Assembly: GCA_964632355.1 (NCBI GenBank)
Contig: CAZWBW010000048.1
Span: 1-20,310, forward strand
Source: JALOAP01 sp964632355
GTDB taxonomy: Bacteria; Chloroflexota; Dehalococcoidia; Tepidiformales; Tepidiformaceae
DNA length: 20,310 nt
Direction: 5' to 3'
Positions 5,799 to 13,504 of this stretch are shown one piece after another. Made by a program: the position numbers and the translations under genes. Within the stretch, counting starts at the first letter, position 1. Each line of letters starts with the position of its first letter. The notes beneath the pieces were generated by a model, which saw nothing but the letters and a program-made list of their open reading frames with translations, was not told the origin of the DNA and did no database searches.

Positions 5799-7301
5799 AT
5801 GCCGTTGTTCGGGGAAAACGGCGAGCGAATTGGCTATAGGGTCTACGCGCATAGAAAGAGTGCGCCGCCGCTGCTTCTACTGCATGGCTTCACGGCGAGC
5901 GCCGCATCCTTTTCCGCGAACCTTTCGGAGCTCCGGAAGCACTTCACCGTCGTGACCGTGGACCTGCTCGGCCACGGCGAATCGGACGCGCCCGCCGACC
6001 CGGCTGCCTACGGCCCGGAACGTGCCGTCGCGCGGATTGTTCGCCTGCTCGACCACCTCGGGTTCGACCGGGCGCTGCTCTGCGGACACTCGCTCGGGGG
6101 AGCGCTGGCGCTGCGCGTCGCACTGTCGCATCCGAACCGGGTGGCGGGGCTCGTGGTCATCAATTCGAACTCGGCGGCGGCGCCGCCCGAGTGGCGCGAC
6201 GAAGTGCAGCCCGGGCTGGCGGAGATCGCGGCACGGGTTCGCCGCGAAGGCACCGGGTTCCTGAAGGAAACGCGCCTCTACCCGGCCCGGGGCAGCCGTC
6301 TCCCGGACGACGCGCGGCAGGCGTTGACCGAAGACTTCGACCGCCTGCAACCCGAGGGTGTGGCCGGTACCGCGGAGGGCCTCATCGCCCAGGTGAACGC
6401 GTTCGAGCAACTGCCGCGACTCGTGGTCCCCACGCTCGTGGTCATCGGCGACCGCGACACCGAGTTCGTTCGCAACGCTCCCGGGTTCCTGGTCGCGATG
6501 GACCCCACGATTGCGCGCTCGGTGACGCTCGAAGGGGCCGGCCATGCGGCGAACCTCGAGCAGCCCGAGGCGTTCAACACGGCGCTGTACGACTTCGCCG
6601 TTGAGATCGGCTACCTGCCGATGGATAGCGGCAGTTCGAGCCCCTGGATGGTGATCGCGGGCGCCGGGCTGGTGGCGCTTGGGGCGATGCTGATCGGCGC
6701 GTCGTTCCTCATCGGCGATGCGAAGGACCCGATGCGTGCCCGGGTTGACCGCGAAGGGTCGCCCGTGAGCGATGTCGCCGGGGCGCGCCTCGCCCGAGCG
6801 ACCGCTACCTGGACGACGTCGCCCATGGCCACCGATACCGCCACACCCACGCCGACCGACACACCGACCGCCACCCCGACGCCGACCGAAGTGCCGGTGG
6901 AGGAAACGGTGCTCGTGGAGACGCCGGAACCGGAGCCCGAGGAGACGCCAACGCCGGACGAGACGCCCGTGGACGAGGAGACGCCCGCGGACGAGGAGAC
7001 CCCCACCGAGGAGCCAGAACCGACGGAGACGCCGACCCTGCCCGGCGCGTTCGTGGTCGTGCATGGACCGGACGAGTTGCCGGTCGGGGGGCCGGAGGAG
7101 TTCCGGGTCGATATCGGCTGGCCGCCCGACGCGTTCCTCTACACGTGGGTGTGGAGCAACGGCGACGAGAACGCCGTGACCACCACCTACGTGTTCCCGG
7201 AGGCGGGCTGCCACACCGTCTCCGTTACGGCGACGTTCAGCGGGCCGGTGAAGATAACCGGTTCGAAGCAGGTTTCGGTCGGCGGCGTGCCCTGCGACTG
7301 A
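5799..7301 (+). CDS. Alpha/beta-hydrolase with membrane anchor and PKD-like domain
   Basis: Three-part protein of 500 aa. Residues 1-275 are a complete alpha/beta-hydrolase of the MenH/epoxide hydrolase type: LLLLHGF near 25-31 forms the oxyanion region, the nucleophile is S98 in GHSLGG, the acid is D218 in GDRD and the base is H249 in GAGH. Residues 282-305 form one transmembrane helix. Residues 335-414 are a Thr/Pro/Glu-rich linker with TPTPTDTPTATPT-like repeats. Residues 416-500 resemble a PKD/Ig-like beta-sandwich (W.WSNGDENAVTTTYVFPEAGCHTVSVTAT), with two cysteines (C471, C499). With no signal peptide, the hydrolase should face the cytoplasm and the PKD-like part the outside, although the opposite topology cannot be excluded. 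Substrate is unknown. A terminator follows at 7372. The hydrolase call is firm; the PKD call is by pattern. Confidence 0.9.
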   Translation: MPLFGENGERIGYRVYAHRKSAPPLLLLHGFTASAASFSANLSELRKHFTVVTVDLLGHGESDAPADPAAYGPERAVARIVRLLDHLGFDRALLCGHSLGGALALRVALSHPNRVAGLVVINSNSAAAPPEWRDEVQPGLAEIAARVRREGTGFLKETRLYPARGSRLPDDARQALTEDFDRLQPEGVAGTAEGLIAQVNAFEQLPRLVVPTLVVIGDRDTEFVRNAPGFLVAMDPTIARSVTLEGAGHAANLEQPEAFNTALYDFAVEIGYLPMDSGSSSPWMVIAGAGLVALGAMLIGASFLIGDAKDPMRARVDREGSPVSDVAGARLARATATWTTSPMATDTATPTPTDTPTATPTPTEVPVEETVLVETPEPEPEETPTPDETPVDEETPADEETPTEEPEPTETPTLPGAFVVVHGPDELPVGGPEEFRVDIGWPPDAFLYTWVWSNGDENAVTTTYVFPEAGCHTVSVTATFSGPVKITGSKQVSVGGVPCD

Positions 7302-7357
7302 TATCCCGCGCAGGTAAATGTGTGGACGGTGTCACATAACGAACGCCCGCCCGAATC

Positions 7358-7369
7358 TACAGTAGGAAC
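7358..7369 (+). promoter_or_regulatory. Candidate -10 box TACAGT upstream of MFS gene 1
   Basis: TACAGT (7358-7363) followed by six bases and a GTG at 7370 repeats the spacing seen at 69 and 5787. The GTG is in frame with the MFS gene and would add 56 residues, but the paralogous neighbour has no such extension. It also falls directly before a terminator hairpin. It may instead start a 168-base leader, or be chance. Confidence 0.25.
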
Positions 7370-7371
7370 GT

Positions 7372-7397
7372 GCAGGCCGTGCCGGGCCTGCCTTTTT
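7372..7397 (+). terminator. Rho-independent terminator, hydrolase gene
   Basis: GCAGGCC (7372-7378) and GGCCTGC (7385-7391) form a perfect 7-bp stem with loop GTGCCG, followed after one C by five Ts (7393-7397). It lies 70 bp after the hydrolase stop codon. Confidence 0.85.
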
Positions 7398-7537
7398 CGT
7401 TAACACGCACGAAGCAGTCGCACGGGAAGTCCGTCGCCTGCCGTGCCCGGTTCGCCCGGGGAGCTGGCGGGCTGGCGAGGCATGCGCACTTCCCCGCGGT
7501 GCCCGGTGCGCTGCTGCTCATACCAGGGGATCCATGC

Positions 7538-9001
7538 ATGGCAAGAGGGCTTGAGTACAAGTGGATCGTGGCGATTGTCGCGGTCTTCGGGCTGTTCATG
7601 GAGTTGCTGGACGCAACGATCGTGAACGTCGCCATCCCGGCGCTACAGCAGGAGTTCAACGCCCGCACGACGACGATCGAATGGGTCGTCACCGGCTACC
7701 TGCTGAGCCTGGCCGTGTTCATCCCGGTGAGCGGCTGGGCCGGCGACCGCTTCGGCACGAAGCGAACGTTCATCTTCGCCCTTGCTGTGTTCACGGCGGC
7801 ATCGTTCGCATGTGCGTTCGCATGGAACATCGGGTCGCTCATTGTCTTTCGCATCCTGCAGGGTGTGGGCGGCGGCATGCTGACGCCGGTGGGCACCACG
7901 ATGGTGTTCCGCGCGTTCCCGCCGTCCGAGCGTTCGAAGGCCTCGGGCGTGATGGTGATCCCGACGACGGTGGCGCCAGCGAGCGGCCCGGTGCTCGGTG
8001 GTTTCCTTGTCGAGCACGTCTCCTGGGAGTGGATCTTCCTCGTGAACGTGCCGGTGGGCCTGCTGGGCCTGCTGGTGTCGGCGCGCTGGCTGAAGGAGCA
8101 CAAGGAAGGCGCGCCGGGGGCATTCGATGTGACGGGCTTCCTGCTTGCATCGGGCGGCATGGCGTCGCTGCTCTACGCACTGGCCGAAGCCGGGCCGTAC
8201 GGCTTCGATGACCCGCGTGTCATCCTGTTCGGCACGCTCGGGCTGGTGCTGCTGGCCGCGTTCGTGGTGGTCGAATTGCGCACGAAGGAGCCGATGATCG
8301 ACGTTCGGCTGCTGGCGAACCGGCTCTTCGCAGTATCGAACGCGGTGCAATTCGTGGCGATGACCGGTTTCGCCGCCTCGCTCTTCATCCTGCCGATCTT
8401 CCTGCAGGCCGAGCGGCGGCTCGATGCGTTCGAATCGGGCCTGGCAACGTTCCCGATGGCGCTCGGCGTGATGACCGCCGCCCAGCCGACGGCGCGCATC
8501 TATCCGCGCGTTGGGCCGAAGCGCCTCATGATCGTGGGCCTCGTGGTCAGCACCGCTGTTGGGTTCGCGTTCGCGTGGATGGACCTCGAGACGAACATCT
8601 GGTTCGTGCGGTTGCTGATGTACATCCGCGGGCTCGGGTTCGGCATCATGCTCATCCCGCTGCAGGCGGCCACCTTCGCGACTATTTCGCCGCAGATGAC
8701 CGGCCGGGCGAGCTCGCTCTTCAGTTCCTCGCGAATGGTGGCGCAGAGCCTCGGCGTCGCAATTGTGGCGACCGCGCTGACGGCGTTGCTTTCGAACCAC
8801 AACGCGATCCAGGGCAGCGCGACTCCCGGCGCGGTGGACGCGTACCAGGAAGCGTTCATTGTCGCGGGTGTGATGACGTTGCTCGCGCTGCCGGTCGCCT
8901 TCCTTATCCGCGACCGCGATGCCGCCGCATCGATGCTCCCCATGGCCGCCGGCGAGGGCGAAGCGGAGGAAGCCGAACAGGCGCCAGCGGCAGTGCACTA
9001 G
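7538..9001 (+). CDS. MFS drug exporter, DHA2 (EmrB/QacA) family, copy 1
   Basis: Integral membrane proton-driven exporter of 487 aa, the length of 14-helix DHA2 transporters. Visible family motifs are LDATIVNVAIP in helix 1, the loop motif GWAGDRFGTKRTF (motif A) and PASGPVLGGFLVEHVSWEWIFLVNVP (motif C region, split here only by description), followed by repeated hydrophobic helices to the C-terminus. The final 25 residues are acidic and cytoplasmic. ATG 7538 has AGGGGA at 7525-7530 and matches the start of the paralog next door. It is followed after 206 bp by copy 2 on the same strand. Likely substrates are hydrophobic toxic compounds, but specificity cannot be read from sequence. Its stop lies within a GTGCAC that leads into heptamer element 3. 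Confidence 0.94.
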   Translation: MARGLEYKWIVAIVAVFGLFMELLDATIVNVAIPALQQEFNARTTTIEWVVTGYLLSLAVFIPVSGWAGDRFGTKRTFIFALAVFTAASFACAFAWNIGSLIVFRILQGVGGGMLTPVGTTMVFRAFPPSERSKASGVMVIPTTVAPASGPVLGGFLVEHVSWEWIFLVNVPVGLLGLLVSARWLKEHKEGAPGAFDVTGFLLASGGMASLLYALAEAGPYGFDDPRVILFGTLGLVLLAAFVVVELRTKEPMIDVRLLANRLFAVSNAVQFVAMTGFAASLFILPIFLQAERRLDAFESGLATFPMALGVMTAAQPTARIYPRVGPKRLMIVGLVVSTAVGFAFAWMDLETNIWFVRLLMYIRGLGFGIMLIPLQAATFATISPQMTGRASSLFSSSRMVAQSLGVAIVATALTALLSNHNAIQGSATPGAVDAYQEAFIVAGVMTLLALPVAFLIRDRDAAASMLPMAAGEGEAEEAEQAPAAVH

Positions 9002-9003
9002 GA

Positions 9004-9103
9004 GTGTGCAGTGCCCGGTGATCAGTGCTCAGTTCTGAGTCTTGCCGGGCTCGGAGAGGGTCCGGTGGCCAGGACCGAGCACTGAGAGCCCGGGGCTCAG
9101 CAC
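9004..9103. repeat. Inverted heptamer element 3 (two arms)
   Basis: Six units in exact 7-bp register start three bases after the MFS copy 1 stop: GTGTGCA, GTGCCCG, GTGATCA, GTGCTCA, GTTCTGA and GTCTTGC (9004-9045). The right arm (9069-9103) is more decayed but keeps register: CCAGGAC, CGAGCAC, TGAGAGC, CCGGGGC and TCAGCAC. Unlike elements 1, 2 and 4, this one lies between two genes on the same strand. Confidence 0.85.
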
Positions 9104-9116
9104 TGCCAGGGAAAAA

Positions 9117-9174
9117 TACGCACACGAAATCTGCAGAAGTGCGTACGACACCCAGAACATAAGCGTTCTATACC
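9117..9174 (+). promoter_or_regulatory. Two dyads and possible -10, MFS copy 2
   Basis: TACGCAC (9117-9123) and GTGCGTA (9139-9145) form a perfect 7-bp dyad with a 15-base centre. AGAAC (9154-9158) and GTTCT (9165-9169) form a second dyad with a 6-base centre, partly overlapping a TATACC (9169-9174) that could be a -10 box. Such dyads at a drug exporter promoter would suit a TetR- or MarR-type repressor, but no regulator gene is adjacent. Confidence 0.3.
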
Positions 9175-9207
9175 TGCACGGCGTCAGCACCGTTGGGGAA
9201 ACCAGGT

Positions 9208-10662
9208 ATGGAACGCGGTTTCGAGTACAAGTGGATCGTGGCGATCGTCGCGACCTTCGGGCTCTTCATGGAGTACCTGGACGCGACCATCGTGAACGTT
9301 GCCATCCCGACGCTCCAACGCGAGTTCCGAGCTGAGACGACCACCATCGAGTGGGTAGTCACGGGCTATCTCGTGAGCCTCGCCGTGTTCATTCCCGTGA
9401 GCGGCTGGGCCGGCGACCGGTTCGGGACGAAGCGGACGTTCATGTTCGCGCTCGGGCTGTTCACCGCGGCATCCCTTGCCTGCGCCTTCGCCTGGAACAT
9501 CGGCTCGCTCATTGCCTTCCGGCTTCTGCAGGGCGTTGGTGGCGGCATGCTGACTCCCGTCGGCACCACGATGGTGTTCCGCACGTTCCCGGCCTCCGAG
9601 CGTTCGAGGGCTTCGGGCATGATCGCGATCCCGACGACCGTAGCGCCTGCGGCCGGCCCTGTGCTCGGCGGCTTCCTCGTCGAGTACGTGTCGTGGGAAT
9701 GGATCTTCCTCGTGAACGTGCCGATCGGCGTGATTGGGCTGCTGCTGTGCGCGCGCTTGCTGAAGGAGCAGAAGGAGGGTGACCCCGGCAAGTTCGATGT
9801 GCCCGGGTTCCTGCTGGCGTCTTCCGGCATGGGCGCCTTGCTCTACGCGCTGGCCGAAGCCGGGTCCCACGGCCTCGACGACGGGCGCGTCATGCTGTTC
9901 GGCACGCTTGGCGTCCTGGTGCTCATCCTTTTCGCGGTGGTCGAACTGCGCACCGAAGAGCCGATGATCGATATCCGGCTGCTTGCGAACCGGCTGTTCG
10001 CGGCCTCGAACGCGGTGCAATTCGTGGCGATGACCGGGTTCGCGGCGGTGCTCTTCGTTCTCCCGATCTTCCTGCAGGCCGAACGGGGGCTCGACGCCTT
10101 CGCATCGGGCCTCGCGACGTTCCCGACGGCGGTGGGCGGGATGTTCGCGGCCCAGCCGGCGGCGCGGCTCTACCCGCGCGTCGGGCCGCGGCGGCTCATG
10201 ATGTTCGGCGTCGTGGTGACCTCGGTCATGGGGTTGGCGTTCGCGTGGGTGGACCTGGATACGAACCTCTGGGTGGTCCGGGCGCTCATGTTCGTTCGCG
10301 GCATTGGGTTCGGCTTCCTCGTGATCCCGCTGCAGGCGGCGACCTTCGCGACGATTTCGCAGGAGATGACCGGCCGGGCGAGCTCGGTGTTCAATTCGGG
10401 CCGAATGGTGTCGCAGAGCCTCGGCGTGGCAATCGTCGCCACGGCGCTCACGGCGTTCCTTTCGAACAACAACGCTATCCAGGGGTCCGCGACGCCGGCT
10501 GCTATCGATGCGTACCAGGCGGCGTTCATTGTCGCGGGCGTGATGGGGCTGCTCGCCCTTCCCCTGGCGCTCCTCATCCGTGACCGCGACGCTGCCGCCT
10601 CGATGGCGCCTCTGGCGGAGGAGGCGGAGCAGGCCGAAGGTGCGCCCGCCCCGGTGCACTGA
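9208..10662 (+). CDS. MFS drug exporter, DHA2 (EmrB/QacA) family, copy 2
   Basis: Tandem paralog of the preceding exporter, 484 aa, colinear with it from the first residues (MERGFEYKW versus MARGLEYKW) to near the end and sharing the same LDATIVNVAIP, GWAGDRFGTKRTF and GPVLGGFLVE motifs. Differences are mostly conservative and concentrate in the later transmembrane helices and the acidic tail, so the substrate range may have shifted. ATG 9208 is chosen by alignment with copy 1; GGGGA lies at 9196-9200. The TTG at 9193 is possible but less likely. A separate intergenic region with two dyads suggests its own regulation. It converges on the LuxR-type gene, and its stop is followed by heptamer element 4. 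Confidence 0.94.
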   Translation: MERGFEYKWIVAIVATFGLFMEYLDATIVNVAIPTLQREFRAETTTIEWVVTGYLVSLAVFIPVSGWAGDRFGTKRTFMFALGLFTAASLACAFAWNIGSLIAFRLLQGVGGGMLTPVGTTMVFRTFPASERSRASGMIAIPTTVAPAAGPVLGGFLVEYVSWEWIFLVNVPIGVIGLLLCARLLKEQKEGDPGKFDVPGFLLASSGMGALLYALAEAGSHGLDDGRVMLFGTLGVLVLILFAVVELRTEEPMIDIRLLANRLFAASNAVQFVAMTGFAAVLFVLPIFLQAERGLDAFASGLATFPTAVGGMFAAQPAARLYPRVGPRRLMMFGVVVTSVMGLAFAWVDLDTNLWVVRALMFVRGIGFGFLVIPLQAATFATISQEMTGRASSVFNSGRMVSQSLGVAIVATALTAFLSNNNAIQGSATPAAIDAYQAAFIVAGVMGLLALPLALLIRDRDAAASMAPLAEEAEQAEGAPAPVH

Positions 10663-10671
10663 GGCAGCGCA

Positions 10672-10760
10672 GTGCCCGGTGCCGCGTTCTTCGCCTTCAG
10701 TTGCGAGAAGCCGGCAACCCTGTCCCCCAGGCCGGTTACCCGGCACCGGGCACCGCGCAC
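10672..10760. repeat. Inverted heptamer element 4 (two arms)
   Basis: Left-arm units in register: GTGCCCG, GTGCCGC, GTTCTTC, GCCTTCA and GTTGCGA (10672-10706). Right-arm units in register: CGGTTAC, CCGGCAC, CGGGCAC and CGCGCAC (10733-10760). It occupies the convergent gap between MFS copy 2 and the LuxR-type gene, with only four bases left before the latter's stop codon. Confidence 0.85.
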
Positions 10761-10764
10761 TCCC

Positions 10765-11418
10765 CTATAGCGCGAGGAGGCCGCGGCGGGCGGCGATGGT
10801 GACGGCCTCGGTGCGGCTGGCGGCGCCCAGCTTCGCGAGGATGGCGCCGACGTGGAACTTGGCGGTGTGTTCGCTGATGCCGAGCCGCCTCGCGATCTGC
10901 TTGTTCGGCAGGCCAAGCGCGAGGAGTTCAAGCACCTCCTGCTCCCGGTCGGTGAGCGGCGCATCGCCCGGCTCCACGGCCTGCTGGGGCGAGTGCCAGT
11001 GGAGCGCCGGCGCGAGTTCGGGCGCGAACACCGAAAGGCCTGCAGCGACCGCGCCGATTGCGGCCCGGAGTTCCTGTTCGGAGGCGGTGCGGCGCAGGAG
11101 TGCCCGCGGCGCGGACTGGAGTTGCACGCCGTCGAGCTCCCCGGTCCAGTCGGCAAGCAGCACCGCCGGCTGGGCCGGGAGCGCTGCCTCGAGTGCTTCG
11201 AGCGCGACGTCCGGCTCATCGCCGAGGTCCGCAACGAGGAGGTCGATGGGCGGGCCGTCGGCGAGCGCGCCGGGATCGTTCGCCTCGCGGACGATTTCGA
11301 CGCCAGGCACGTCCAGCAGCAGCGACCGCAATCCCGCCCGGAGCGCCGGGTAGGGCGCGGTGACGGCCACGCGCAGCACGGGCGCCGTGGGCTCGATTGG
11401 TTCGGCTGGAACGGTCAC
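10765..11418 (-). CDS. NarL/LuxR-type regulator, degenerate receiver
   Basis: DNA-binding regulator of 217 aa. The C-terminal LuxR/GerE helix-turn-helix (about 154-215) is intact: LTDREQEVLELLALGLPNKQ, then IARRLGISEHTAKFHV and ILAKLGAASRTEAV. The N-terminal half (15-130) follows the receiver fold, but the acidic pair that binds Mg is replaced by Thr20-Ala21-Pro22 and the conserved lysine after strand 5 reads Arg. The usual phospho-acceptor Asp is kept (D64 in LVADLGD). Phosphorylation by the standard mechanism is therefore doubtful. GTG 11418 has GGGAGGAG just upstream. An in-frame GTG at 11550 with GGAGGAG (11558-11564) would add 44 residues rich in Arg, Pro and His, an unusual extension. 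It follows two protease genes, probably in one transcript. Confidence 0.9.
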   Translation of the reverse strand: MTVPAEPIEPTAPVLRVAVTAPYPALRAGLRSLLLDVPGVEIVREANDPGALADGPPIDLLVADLGDEPDVALEALEAALPAQPAVLLADWTGELDGVQLQSAPRALLRRTASEQELRAAIGAVAAGLSVFAPELAPALHWHSPQQAVEPGDAPLTDREQEVLELLALGLPNKQIARRLGISEHTAKFHVGAILAKLGAASRTEAVTIAARRGLLAL

Positions 11419-11579
11419 GCGCTCCTCCCGATCCCATCGTGCGGGGCGCTCGGATGCGCGGGAAGCCCCCGGGGCGCGCCGGTGGGCTGGATTGCGCTGG
11501 GTCGTCCGGTGTTCGGGGCCCTGTGGCCGGTGGCGAAGGTCGGCGCTCACGGCGGTTCTCCTCCGTTCCTGGGGCGGCG

Positions 11580-12467
11580 TCATGTGCGTTCGATGGGCGT
11601 GGCCTCCGCTTCGCGGACGGTCCAACCGCGAAGGAATTCGATACGCGCCGGCGCCCCGGGGCGAAGCCGTTCGAGCCGCCGGGTGGACCGCTGGAAGCCT
11701 CCGCCGCCATCGACTCGCAGGATGATGTCGCCCGGCAGGAGGCCGGCACGGGCGGCGGGACTGGCGGGCGCGACGTCGGTGACGAGCAGCCCCGCGCCAT
11801 CGCCGGCTTCGAACGAAGCGGCGAGCGCCGGGGGCAGCGGGATGCCTCGCCCTTCGATACCAAGGAACGCGCGGCCGGGCACCTCGCCCGCGAGGAAGCG
11901 CTCCACCGTGTTCGACGGCACGGCCACGGCGATGCCGCCCGCGATCATGCTGTTGATGCCGACCACCCGGCCGCTGGCGTCGGCGAGCGGGCCACCGGAG
12001 TTGCCCGGCGCCAGCCGCACATCGGCCTGGATCGCCTCGTCGAGCGGGGTGTTGTTCTCGACGGTTGCGGGTCCCTTCGCGAGGGCGATGCCCGCGGTCA
12101 CCACGCCGCGTTCGCCCCATGGGTTCCCTGCGGCGAACAGGAGTTGCCCGGGCCGCACGGCGTCGGAGTCGGCGGGCTTGGCGGCGACGAGGCCGCTGGC
12201 GTTGATGCGAATGGCGGCGAGATCGCGGCCGGGGTCGCGCGAGACGACGCGTCCTGCGAAGACGCGGCCATCGGGCAGGAGCACTTCGGCGCTCTCGCCC
12301 GGGGCCACGTGGTAGTTCGTGACGATGAGCCCGTCGGCGCTCCAGGTGGTCCCGGAGCCGCCGCCGGTGCGGGTTCGTATCGCGACGGTGATCGACCGGA
12401 GGTAGGCGGCCAGCTCTTCGGCCGCCTCGGCGATGGGCTTCGTGGCGAAGGGGATTGTCGCGGTCAT
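11580..12467 (-). CDS. HtrA-like serine protease with PDZ domain (copy A)
   Basis: Trypsin-fold S1C (HtrA/Deg) protease, 295 aa. The catalytic triad is complete: H53 in VTNYHV, D82 in GRDLAAI and S157 in GNSGGP. A PDZ domain covers about 200-285 (FLGIEGRGI, then ASPAARAGLLPGDIILRVDG). There is no signal peptide or transmembrane anchor, so unlike DegP or DegS it should act in the cytoplasm unless exported by an unseen route. ATG 12467 has TAGGAG seven bases upstream, overlapping the stop of the preceding protease gene, so the two are coupled. The product probably degrades or regulates unfolded or specific partner proteins. Family is firm; target is unknown. Confidence 0.94.
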   Translation of the reverse strand: MTATIPFATKPIAEAAEELAAYLRSITVAIRTRTGGGSGTTWSADGLIVTNYHVAPGESAEVLLPDGRVFAGRVVSRDPGRDLAAIRINASGLVAAKPADSDAVRPGQLLFAAGNPWGERGVVTAGIALAKGPATVENNTPLDEAIQADVRLAPGNSGGPLADASGRVVGINSMIAGGIAVAVPSNTVERFLAGEVPGRAFLGIEGRGIPLPPALAASFEAGDGAGLLVTDVAPASPAARAGLLPGDIILRVDGGGGFQRSTRRLERLRPGAPARIEFLRGWTVREAEATPIERT

Positions 12468-12477
12468 CGGAGTGCTC

Positions 12478-13380
12478 CTAGCGCCGTTCGCCGACGGTGA
12501 TGGTGAGAGTCACCGGTTCGCCGCCGCGAAGGATGGTGGCGGGTGTGGGCTTGCCGACCGACTGCGGGCCGAGCAGGCCCTGGAGGTCGTCGGTGTCGGT
12601 GGTCGCGGTATCGGCCATGCGCACCAGGATGTCGCCGACGAGGACGCCGGCCTTGTCGGCCGGGCTCCCGGGTTCGACGCCTACGATGAGCAGACCGGTT
12701 TCCTGGCCGCCGGCCTTCGCGGCGAGCGACTCCGGGAGACGGATGGCCTGGCTGCCGATGCCGAGGTAGCCGCGGCGCAGGCGCCCACCGGAGAGCAGCG
12801 CCTCGACGATCGGTTCGATGGCAGCGATCGGAAGCGTGAGCCCCGACCCGCGCCACAGCCTCGAGCTATTGATACCCGCGACACGGCCATCGGCGGTCAC
12901 GAGCGGCCCGCCCGAGAAGCCGGGGAAGAACGTGGTGTCGCTGCGGATGTAGCCTTCGACCTGGACGCCGCGGAAGCTGCGCCACGGGCCCCCAACGGCG
13001 CTCACTACGCCGAACGAAGCCATCGGTTCGCTCGACGGGCGCCCGACCGCGAGCACGAGGTGGCCCGGGCGTACGGGGTCGGCGCGCTCGATGGGGGTGA
13101 GGCCGCCGCCGGCGACGCGGAGCACGGCGAGGTCGGTCCCCGGATCGCGGCCCGCGAGCGTTGCGGTGGTCTCGTTGCCGTTCGGCAGGCCGATGCGGAT
13201 GTTGTCTTCGTCTTCGATGACGTGGTCGGCGGTGACGACGATGTCGGCGCTCCAGGCGATACCCGATGCAGGGAAGCGGCGGCGGGCGCTGACGCGCACG
13301 GTCGACTCGCCGGCCCTGGCCACGGCGTCGGCGAGGCCATCGGAGAGCTGGACGAGCGGGTTGGTTGCGGGGGAAGTCAT
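12478..13380 (-). CDS. HtrA-like serine protease with PDZ domain (copy B)
   Basis: Paralog of the adjacent protease, 300 aa, first gene of the minus-strand cluster. Triad residues are H53 in VTADHV, D83 in GTDLAVL and S156 in GFSGGP. The usual Asn or Asp before the nucleophile is Phe here (PGFSGGP), which may alter the oxyanion loop. The PDZ domain spans about 205-298 (GYLGIGS, then GSPADKAGVLVGDILVRM). No signal peptide or membrane segment is visible. ATG 13380 follows AAAGGAG on the minus strand with 8-base spacing; longer upstream reading is possible but lacks a better site. Only 9 bp separate it from copy A. Two soluble HtrA paralogs plus a LuxR-type regulator suggest a stress or protein-quality unit. 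Confidence 0.93.
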   Translation of the reverse strand: MTSPATNPLVQLSDGLADAVARAGESTVRVSARRRFPASGIAWSADIVVTADHVIEDEDNIRIGLPNGNETTATLAGRDPGTDLAVLRVAGGGLTPIERADPVRPGHLVLAVGRPSSEPMASFGVVSAVGGPWRSFRGVQVEGYIRSDTTFFPGFSGGPLVTADGRVAGINSSRLWRGSGLTLPIAAIEPIVEALLSGGRLRRGYLGIGSQAIRLPESLAAKAGGQETGLLIVGVEPGSPADKAGVLVGDILVRMADTATTDTDDLQGLLGPQSVGKPTPATILRGGEPVTLTITVGERR

Positions 13381-13504
13381 CGGTCGCTCCTTTGCGCTCG
13401 AAGGTGTAGTTCGAGCATGGCAGCGGAGCGTCGCGCCCCACATCACCCGATCGGGCAGGGAGGGGATGGGACGAATGGGGAGGCGACCCCCGGGGGAGTG
13501 GCTG

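Noticed and set aside
7538..10662. Composite transposon created by the two similar MFS genes
   Set aside because: No transposase, terminal inverted repeats or target-site duplication are seen; the pattern fits simple tandem duplication followed by divergence.
9184..10746. A 520-codon minus-strand frame over MFS copy 2
   Set aside because: It is the mirror of the strongly supported exporter frame and has a low-complexity His/Arg/Glu-rich translation. A matching shadow lies under copy 1.
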